From NCBI GenBank assembly GCA_029252405.1, contig JAQXBM010000098.1, positions 1-64,000 on the forward strand: DNA of 64,000 bases, in the 5' to 3' direction. This document shows positions 57,520 through 64,000 of the stretch, in pieces (the first letter of the stretch is position 1; the number at the start of each line of letters is the position of its first letter). A program made the translations under genes and the position numbers. This stretch comes from Crocinitomicaceae bacterium. GTDB lineage: Bacteria > Bacteroidota > Bacteroidia > Flavobacteriales_D > Crocinitomicaceae. The notes below the pieces were generated by a model. It had not been told where the DNA came from. It did not search any database and was given only the letters and a program-made list of their open reading frames with translations.

Positions 57520-59316
57520 TTACTCCGTCGCTAACCCTTGCTTCTTAAGTGTGCGTTTCACAATGAATGCGAATGCCGCCAAGTAGGCGAAACAAAGCGC
57601 TCCAACGAAGAACGACTCTTGGATACCGATGATATCCGAAAGTTTCCCTTGGATTGGTGGGATAATCCCTCCTCCCAAAATCATCATCACCAAGAAGGCA
57701 GAACCTTGCGTTTGGAATTTCCCTAATCCTATCAACGATAGAGAGAAAATAGATGGCCACATGATTGAGCAGAAAAGTCCTGCACTCAAGAAAGCATAAA
57801 TGGTTACCATTCCAGAAGATGTCAACCCAATAATCATCGCGACGAATGCGAGTGTTCCAAATATTCCTAGGGTTATTGCTGGTCGATCGTTCGTTATGTA
57901 CGTCACAACGATTTGAAGCAACACGCAGAAAATGTACCAGTAGAATGGTTTCACATCGTGTCCAGCGATCGCGGAAGCAAGCAAAACAACACCAAAAGCG
58001 ACTAGCGGTACCACGAAGCGTAAAATCTGTTTTGTTTGCTTTTTCATTTCGAAAGCATTGATGGCACCTCCCCAACGGCCAATCATCAAACTTCCCCAGA
58101 ACATAGCGACGTATGGCGCGATTTCAGAAGTTCCTAATCCACCGAATTTGGGTTGTTTCAACAATTCTGCGAGGTTACTTCCAACAGCAACTTCCACTCC
58201 CACGTAAGTGAAAATGGCTAACATTCCGAAGGTCAATTGTGGATACTGCATAGCGCCCCATCCTTCTTTTTGTTTGTTCGCCACTCTGTTAATGATCAAC
58301 ATTCCAAGAACGATCACAGCAAGTGCGCCCAACAACCAGTACATTCGTGTTTGTTCAAGTGGTTTAAGCAGATCTTCATTTGTCGTTTCTAATGCGCTAA
58401 TTTCAGCTGTTTCTGTCGGACAAACTTCAGCTGATAATGTTTCGAGTTCTTCCTCTTCCATTTCGCCCACTTCGTAGTTGGCAGCTTCCAGCTTTTCCGT
58501 GATATCATCTTGGATATCAGAAATCGATGTTTGATTCGTCTCGATGGCCTTTGCGTCTTTCGAAGCGTAGCTTGCAAATACTGGAGCAAAACATCCAATC
58601 AACAAACCGGTAATCAACAATAAAGTGACAACCGCTTTTCGAGCGCGTTCTGGTTTTCCTTCAACGATTCCAGCTGGAACTTTTTTCGAAAAGCCGATTA
58701 ATGCGGCAATCCCTATGAACAATCCTCCAACGAGGGCATACAAAACGATGACCTTCCAAAGGTCCAAATTGGCAATTTCTTCTTGGGTAAATGTTCCGCT
58801 TCCGAATAGCGCAAATGCAATCACTAAAGGTCCAATTGTTGTTCCCAAACTGTTGATTCCACCTCCTAAATTGATTCGGTTACTTCCTGTTGATTCATCT
58901 CCAAGTGAGATCATAAAAGGGTTGGCACCAGTTTGCTGGAGGGAGAATCCGAGGGCTACGATGAACAATCCCAAGAGCATTCCTGAAAAGACATTGAATT
59001 CGACTGAAATGATCATTGCGACGGCTCCAAGAGCGGAGAAGAGGAGACCAAAAACGATACTTTTTTTGTATCCCCACCCACCTACAAGGTCTTTACCAGT
59101 GGAAGAACCGTAGACGAACAATCCAAGTGCGCCCAAGTAGTAAGCTCCATAGAATGCAAAGTCGATTAACTGACTTTGAAATTGATCGAGACTGAAATAA
59201 TCTTTACAAAATGGGATAAAAACACTGTTTCCAGCGGCGATAAATCCCCAGAAAAAGAAAACGAGCGTGATTGTAGTAAGTGCTCCGTAATTCGTCTGTT
59301 TCGGCTTATTGTCCAT
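57520..59316 (-). CDS. MFS transporter, FucP/GluP-like, with central insertion
   Basis: LGFSLQQTGANPFMISLG; QYPQLTFGMLAIFTYVGVEVAVGSNLAELL; 598 aa. Confidence 0.88.
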   Translation of the reverse strand: MDNKPKQTNYGALTTITLVFFFWGFIAAGNSVFIPFCKDYFSLDQFQSQLIDFAFYGAYYLGALGLFVYGSSTGKDLVGGWGYKKSIVFGLLFSALGAVAMIISVEFNVFSGMLLGLFIVALGFSLQQTGANPFMISLGDESTGSNRINLGGGINSLGTTIGPLVIAFALFGSGTFTQEEIANLDLWKVIVLYALVGGLFIGIAALIGFSKKVPAGIVEGKPERARKAVVTLLLITGLLIGCFAPVFASYASKDAKAIETNQTSISDIQDDITEKLEAANYEVGEMEEEELETLSAEVCPTETAEISALETTNEDLLKPLEQTRMYWLLGALAVIVLGMLIINRVANKQKEGWGAMQYPQLTFGMLAIFTYVGVEVAVGSNLAELLKQPKFGGLGTSEIAPYVAMFWGSLMIGRWGGAINAFEMKKQTKQILRFVVPLVAFGVVLLASAIAGHDVKPFYWYIFCVLLQIVVTYITNDRPAITLGIFGTLAFVAMIIGLTSSGMVTIYAFLSAGLFCSIMWPSIFSLSLIGLGKFQTQGSAFLVMMILGGGIIPPIQGKLSDIIGIQESFFVGALCFAYLAAFAFIVKRTLKKQGLATE

Positions 59317-59385
59317 AGTACCTTAAGTTTTAGTGTGTGTAAAATAAGGAGAATTTTCGAATATCTCAGAAAAGAGCATTTTTTC

Positions 59386-60636
59386 TTAGAAACGACGATC
59401 TGGATGGAAACGTTCGATGTTCACTTGCGCCTCTTTTTCGGCGATAATTGAAGACACGATCGATCCTGTTGCTGGACCTAAACTCAAGCCCATCATAGCG
59501 TGACCCGTCGCGATGATTGCATTGGAAATTTTTATTGATCGACCGATGTAGGGTAATCCATCTGGAGAACAAGGTCGAAATCCGTACCATTGATTTTCCT
59601 TTTTTGGAAATTGAATGTCCATTTCAGGGTAAAATGAATTCGCCGTTTCCACAATTCCTTGAAGTCGTTTTTGGTTGATTTTTGTGTCGCGAACATGTGT
59701 GATTTCCATCGTCCCTCCAAAACGTAAGTCTTTCCCCATAGGCGTTACGGCCACTTTTCCTTCACAGAGAATGGAAGGAATGATTGGGCGCTCTGAGGGA
59801 TTCATCAATGTGAAACTGTAGCCTTTTCCTGCGAGGAGCGATAATTTTATTCCGAGTTGTTTCGCGAGATCTGAGCTCCAAGACCCACCGGCAATGACAT
59901 ATTCATCTCCCACGATTGTTTCTGATGAAGTTGAGATGGATTGAATCTTTCCGTTTTCAACTTTGATCGATTCGACTTCTGTTTCTTCTTTGAACTCAAC
60001 GCCGTTTTTGCGACAGGATTCGAGCAGAAATTGCATTAATTTGTGAGGGTAGAGGTGAGCATCTGATTTGAAATGAACCCCGCCAATAGCATTCACTTTT
60101 GAGCCTGATTCCAATTGCTGAACTTCCTCTTTTGATAAAAAATCTACTTCTAAGCCGAGTGATTTGACGATTTCGCCAGCGTGCGTTTCTTCTTCGCCTA
60201 CTTTGTCAGATTGAAACAACATCAGCAATCCTTTTTCTTCGTAGGCAATTTCGGCACTATGTTTAGCTAAATCTTGATACAGTTGTTTACTCAACAAGGA
60301 TAAATCGCGCAGAGCGGGCATGGATCGATTAACATGTTGCTCGTTCGCCGATCGATAAAAATTCTTTCCCCAAGAAATGAGTTCTTTGTTCAGTCGAGGT
60401 TTGACGTAAAATGGACTTTTTGAATTGAGCATCCAGCGCATTCCTTGAGAAATCATTCCTGGAGCTGCGAGCGGAATAACGTGACTTGGGACAATCATTC
60501 CCGCATTACCAAAGGAACAACCACTGTCGATTTTACCGCGATCGATCAATGTCACTTGGTGTCCGTCCTGACTCAAATAGTAAGCACAGCTCAGCCCAAT
60601 GATTCCACCTCCAACAATTACGACTTTCTTTTCCAT
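59386..60636 (-). CDS. FAD-dependent D-amino acid oxidoreductase (probable D-hydroxyproline dehydrogenase)
   Basis: KVVIVGGGIIGLSCAYYLSQDGHQVTLID; WYGFRPCSPDGLPYIGRS; ATGHAMMGLSLGPATG; operon context. Confidence 0.88.
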   Translation of the reverse strand: MEKKVVIVGGGIIGLSCAYYLSQDGHQVTLIDRGKIDSGCSFGNAGMIVPSHVIPLAAPGMISQGMRWMLNSKSPFYVKPRLNKELISWGKNFYRSANEQHVNRSMPALRDLSLLSKQLYQDLAKHSAEIAYEEKGLLMLFQSDKVGEEETHAGEIVKSLGLEVDFLSKEEVQQLESGSKVNAIGGVHFKSDAHLYPHKLMQFLLESCRKNGVEFKEETEVESIKVENGKIQSISTSSETIVGDEYVIAGGSWSSDLAKQLGIKLSLLAGKGYSFTLMNPSERPIIPSILCEGKVAVTPMGKDLRFGGTMEITHVRDTKINQKRLQGIVETANSFYPEMDIQFPKKENQWYGFRPCSPDGLPYIGRSIKISNAIIATGHAMMGLSLGPATGSIVSSIIAEKEAQVNIERFHPDRRF

Positions 60637-60641
60637 CTGAT

Positions 60642-61643
60642 CTAGATTACTTGAAAGCCGTGAGCATAAGGATCATCGTCATCGATGATGATTTCATTGT
60701 GACCATAAATTCGCGCCCAACCTTCAATACTTGGAATGATTGCTGGTCGGTCGAATAATGTCGTTTCTTCTTCAATTCTGCCCGTAAAAACTGATCCGAT
60801 GATGCTTTCATGAATGAATTCATCTCCTTTTTTCAATTTCCCTTGGGCGTGCCATTGTGCCATTCTCGCCGATGTCCCCGTTCCACATGGAGAGCGATCG
60901 ATGGCTTTATCACCATAAAAAACCGCATTTCGAGCAGTTGATTTTGGGTCCAAAGTTTCACCTGTCCATAACAAATGACTCAATCCGTTGATGGTTGAAT
61001 CTTCTGGATGAACGAAGGTGTGATGATTATTGAGTTCTTTTCGAATTGCGCGACTCCATGAAATCAATTGGTCGGCAGTGTGATCTTGAATGCCATTGAA
61101 GTTCGATTGAGGATCAACAATCGCATAGAAATTTCCGCCGTAGGCAACATCGACAACTAGTTCTCCCAAACCAGGGCAATTGACTGCTATTTTTTCTGCG
61201 GCTAAAAATGATTTTACATTCGTAAGCTTCACTGAAGTGACTTTGTCCCCATTCTGAGAGTAGTCTATTTTCACCAATCCAGCTGGCGTTTCCAATCGAA
61301 GTTGACCGGGTGTTTTCGGCTGAATTAATCCTTCTTCGAGCGCAATGGTTACCGTTCCAATGGTTCCATGGCCGCACATGGGCAAGCATCCACTAGTTTC
61401 AACAAATAGCACTCCACAGTCGTTTTTTGGGTCTGCTGGTGGATACAAAATACTCCCAGACATCATGTCGTGACCGCGCGGTTCGAACATCAATCCTTTT
61501 CGAATCCAATCGTATTCTTTGAGGAAATGTTGCCTTTTTTCTGACATCGTTGCACCTGATAATTCAGGTCCTCCATTTGCTACTACGCGAACTGGATTTC
61601 CACAGGTGTGTCCGTCAATGCATGAAAAAACAGAACGTCCCAT
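60642..61643 (-). CDS. 4-hydroxyproline epimerase / proline racemase family
   Basis: IDGHTCGNPVRVV; LPMCGHGTIGTV and RSPCGTGTSARMA, i.e. both catalytic Cys present. Confidence 0.92.
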   Translation of the reverse strand: MGRSVFSCIDGHTCGNPVRVVANGGPELSGATMSEKRQHFLKEYDWIRKGLMFEPRGHDMMSGSILYPPADPKNDCGVLFVETSGCLPMCGHGTIGTVTIALEEGLIQPKTPGQLRLETPAGLVKIDYSQNGDKVTSVKLTNVKSFLAAEKIAVNCPGLGELVVDVAYGGNFYAIVDPQSNFNGIQDHTADQLISWSRAIRKELNNHHTFVHPEDSTINGLSHLLWTGETLDPKSTARNAVFYGDKAIDRSPCGTGTSARMAQWHAQGKLKKGDEFIHESIIGSVFTGRIEEETTLFDRPAIIPSIEGWARIYGHNEIIIDDDDPYAHGFQVI

Positions 61644-61645
61644 TA

Positions 61646-63229
61646 TTAAGAAATTGCATCGCGAGTGTCGACATTATTCACTTTACGCGAAATGCCCAAT
61701 GGATTCTCATTTTTCAACTCAGGCGGAAGTAATTCGTTCGGCCAATCTTGGTAAGAAACAGGTCGAATCCATCGTTGAATAGAATCTGTTCCAACCGCTG
61801 TAAAACGCGAATCTGTTGACGCGGGGTAAGGACCTCCATGCAACATGGAAGGACAAACTTCCACTCCTGTCGGAACGCTGTTGAAGATCAAACGACCCAC
61901 ACGATCTTGCATCGCACGAACGATTCCTGGGCGATCGGCTATTTCGGATTCTTCTGTAAGGATAGTACCTGTCAATTGACCTTCTAATCCTTCAATAATT
62001 CGTGTTAATTGATCCAAATCATCACATTGAATAACTAATGAAAAAGGGCCGAAAATTTCTTCATGAAGCGATGGGTTATTGAGAAAAGTACTTCCGTCGA
62101 CAGTTGCAATTCCTTGTTGCGCATAATTTGGTTCACTTGTCAGGATAGCATGATTGACGATCTTTGTTCCATCCTGCTGAAGTAATTTCAGTTTTCCAGA
62201 TTCAAAGTTCGAAGCAATCGTTGGGTGAAGCATGCACGAAGGTTTGATCTCCGTGATTTCGTTCCCCAATGTGTCCATAAAAGAAGTCAAGGTATCCGAC
62301 TTAACCCCAAGAATTAATCCTGGGTTAGTGCAGAACTGACCTGTTCCAAGCGTGATAGATCCTGCGTATGTTTTTGCAATTGAGTCTTTGTTTTTTTCTA
62401 GGTAATTCGGCATCAAAATAACAGGGTTGATGCTGCCCATCTCTGCGAAAACCGGAATCGGTTCTTTTCGCTTTGCTGCTAAATCGAACAAAGCGCGACC
62501 TCCGCGAATACTACCTGTAAATCCTACACCTTTCACTTCAGGGTGTTTCACGAGTTTCGTTCCAACTTCAATTCCTCGACTGTTCAAATTTGAGAAAACA
62601 CCGTTCGGCATGCCTGTTTTTTCTGCTGCTTTGATGATGGCGCTCGCGACCAACTCTGATGTTCCAGCATGCATAGGATGACCTTTGACAATCACTGGAC
62701 AACCAGCGGCCAAAGCACTCGCTGTATCTCCTCCAGCCGTTGAGTATGCTAAGGGGAAATTGCTCGCACCAAATACGACAATCGGCCCGAGACCAATCAT
62801 CATTTTGCGCAAATCTACTTTTGGGGCAGGCGTTCGATCTGGAATAGCTGTATCGATTCTCGCTTCTACCCATGAACCTTCGCGCACTAAATCAGCGAAT
62901 GTGCGAAGTTGGAAGATCGTTCTACCGCGTTCGCCTTTTGCTCGACCTTCAGGTAGCCCCGATTCGTTCATGTAAACTTGGACTAGGGCATCATCAAGCG
63001 CTAATATTTCATCAGCAATAGCATCCAAAAAAGCACCTATTCGTTCACCGGACATCGCTCTAAATTCTCCAAAAGCCTCATTCGCCAATGAAACAGCTTC
63101 ATGAATTTCTACATCCGTTGCTTCAGTGAAAACCTGATCGTTTTCTGTATTTGTTTGAGGATTGAACGTTCTAAACTTCACCGTTCCTTCCGCTTTCGAT
63201 TCATTCCCAATTTGATTCTTTCCTGTCAT
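61646..63229 (-). CDS. Aldehyde dehydrogenase, 2,5-dioxovalerate (alpha-ketoglutarate semialdehyde) dehydrogenase-like
   Basis: FGASNFPLAYSTAGGDTASALAAGCPVIVKGHPMHAGTSELVA; PVFAEMGSINPVIL; GTGQFCTNPGL. Confidence 0.92.
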   Translation of the reverse strand: MTGKNQIGNESKAEGTVKFRTFNPQTNTENDQVFTEATDVEIHEAVSLANEAFGEFRAMSGERIGAFLDAIADEILALDDALVQVYMNESGLPEGRAKGERGRTIFQLRTFADLVREGSWVEARIDTAIPDRTPAPKVDLRKMMIGLGPIVVFGASNFPLAYSTAGGDTASALAAGCPVIVKGHPMHAGTSELVASAIIKAAEKTGMPNGVFSNLNSRGIEVGTKLVKHPEVKGVGFTGSIRGGRALFDLAAKRKEPIPVFAEMGSINPVILMPNYLEKNKDSIAKTYAGSITLGTGQFCTNPGLILGVKSDTLTSFMDTLGNEITEIKPSCMLHPTIASNFESGKLKLLQQDGTKIVNHAILTSEPNYAQQGIATVDGSTFLNNPSLHEEIFGPFSLVIQCDDLDQLTRIIEGLEGQLTGTILTEESEIADRPGIVRAMQDRVGRLIFNSVPTGVEVCPSMLHGGPYPASTDSRFTAVGTDSIQRWIRPVSYQDWPNELLPPELKNENPLGISRKVNNVDTRDAIS

Positions 63230-64000
63230 GCTGTTGCAGTTTGTAATACTTTATAGTTTGGCAAAGATGGTCGTGATTTCAATCCGTCCTCAATGATTTG
63301 AAGCACATTCGCTCGTTCTTCACCGATCAGTGGAAGTCGTGGAGCCCGAACATGTTCACTTCCGATACCCGTTGCGACCTCTGCCAACTTAATGTTTTGT
63401 ACCAATTTAGTATTAATATCTAATTCCAAGAGCGGGAGGAACCAACGATAAATAGCAATTGCTTCGTCTGTTCGTCCGGCTTTCGCCAATTCATAAATTG
63501 CCACAGTTTCCTTCGGGAAGGCGCACACGAGTCCTGCCACCCATCCATCGGCTCCCATGAGCAAGCTTTCAAGAGCCAAAGTATCTACTCCTGAAAGAAT
63601 TTGAATGCGGTTTCCAAATCGGTTTTTGAGTCGAGTGATGTTCGAAAGGTCACGCGTCGATTCCTTCACTGCCTGAATGTTATCGCAAGTAATGAGTTCT
63701 TCGAACATGTCCAAAGTCACCTCAATTCCGTAATCTACAGGGTTGTTGTAAACCATAATTGGCAATGAAGTACTGTTGGCGACAGCTTTGTAATATTCCA
63801 CCGTTTCGCGGTCATCCGCTTTGTAGCGCATTGGAGGCAACATCATCAATCCACTTGCTCCATCTTCCTTCGCTTTTTGAGCGGCAAGAATGGCGTGTTT
63901 GGTAGTTTGCTCCGCGATATTTATGATGACAGGAATAGTTCCTTCAACCACCTCAACGGCTTTACGAACCAGAATTCGTTTTTCGTCATCTTCCAAAGTA
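63226..64000 (-). CDS. Dihydrodipicolinate synthase/NAL family protein (probable hydroxyproline-pathway deaminase), 5'-truncated
   Basis: Frame continues to window edge (…TLEDDEKRILV, as in GTTGESxTL); PIMVYNNPVDYGIEV; IQAVKESTRD. Confidence 0.88.
   Translation of the reverse strand, partial: TLEDDEKRILVRKAVEVVEGTIPVIINIAEQTTKHAILAAQKAKEDGASGLMMLPPMRYKADDRETVEYYKAVANSTSLPIMVYNNPVDYGIEVTLDMFEELITCDNIQAVKESTRDLSNITRLKNRFGNRIQILSGVDTLALESLLMGADGWVAGLVCAFPKETVAIYELAKAGRTDEAIAIYRWFLPLLELDINTKLVQNIKLAEVATGIGSEHVRAPRLPLIGEERANVLQIIEDGLKSRPSLPNYKVLQTATA

Noticed and set aside
57545-58075. 176-aa antisense-frame ORF within the MFS gene
   Set aside because: Same strand but out of frame inside a well-supported gene; composition (many C, R, W, H) is typical of a shadow ORF.
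1-64000. CRISPR arrays, tRNA/rRNA genes, IS elements
   Set aside because: None recognised by reading; a tRNAscan/Infernal/CRISPR search was not possible here, so absence is not proven.

Overview
Chromosomal window, about 40% GC by eye, from a marine/flavobacterial-type Bacteroidota. Supporting signs: repeated T9SS (Por) C-terminal sorting domains, RemB/Wzi-like barrels, an imelysin-HTTM-TonB operon, and TAnnTTTG-type promoters. Coding density is high and most ORFs can be assigned to a family. Left to right: truncated phosphoesterase; a 4-gene overlapping signalling module (lipoprotein, multi-TM protein, histidine kinase, LuxR-type regulator); three tandem short SSB paralogs followed by a ParDE-type toxin-antitoxin pair; cysQ plus two RemB-like barrel genes; two T9SS cargo paralogs; a TlpA/DUF6029/Omp28-Omp28 envelope cluster; a VWA protein; a biotin-carrier protein plus two mutually homologous membrane proteins; M1 aminopeptidase; a small membrane ORF flanked by REP-like palindromes; a large NtrY-like kinase and uridine kinase; two tandem lysyl-endopeptidase-like T9SS proteases; a DUF4856/imelysin/HTTM/TonB receptor operon; a lipid kinase; two giant T9SS cargo proteins; recA, bcp, aspartokinase; feoA-feoB plus an unlisted 46-aa Cys-containing membrane peptide; S41 protease; and a trans-4-hydroxyproline catabolic operon ending in an MFS transporter with an unusual two-TM plus acidic-loop insertion. 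I recognised no tRNA, rRNA, CRISPR array, prophage or complete IS element. The best candidates for under-described biology are the biotin-carrier/paired-membrane-protein cassette, the tandem SSB array with phased upstream repeats, the MFS insertion in the hydroxyproline operon, and the feo-linked micro-ORF. All functional assignments come from reading motifs, not from database searches.
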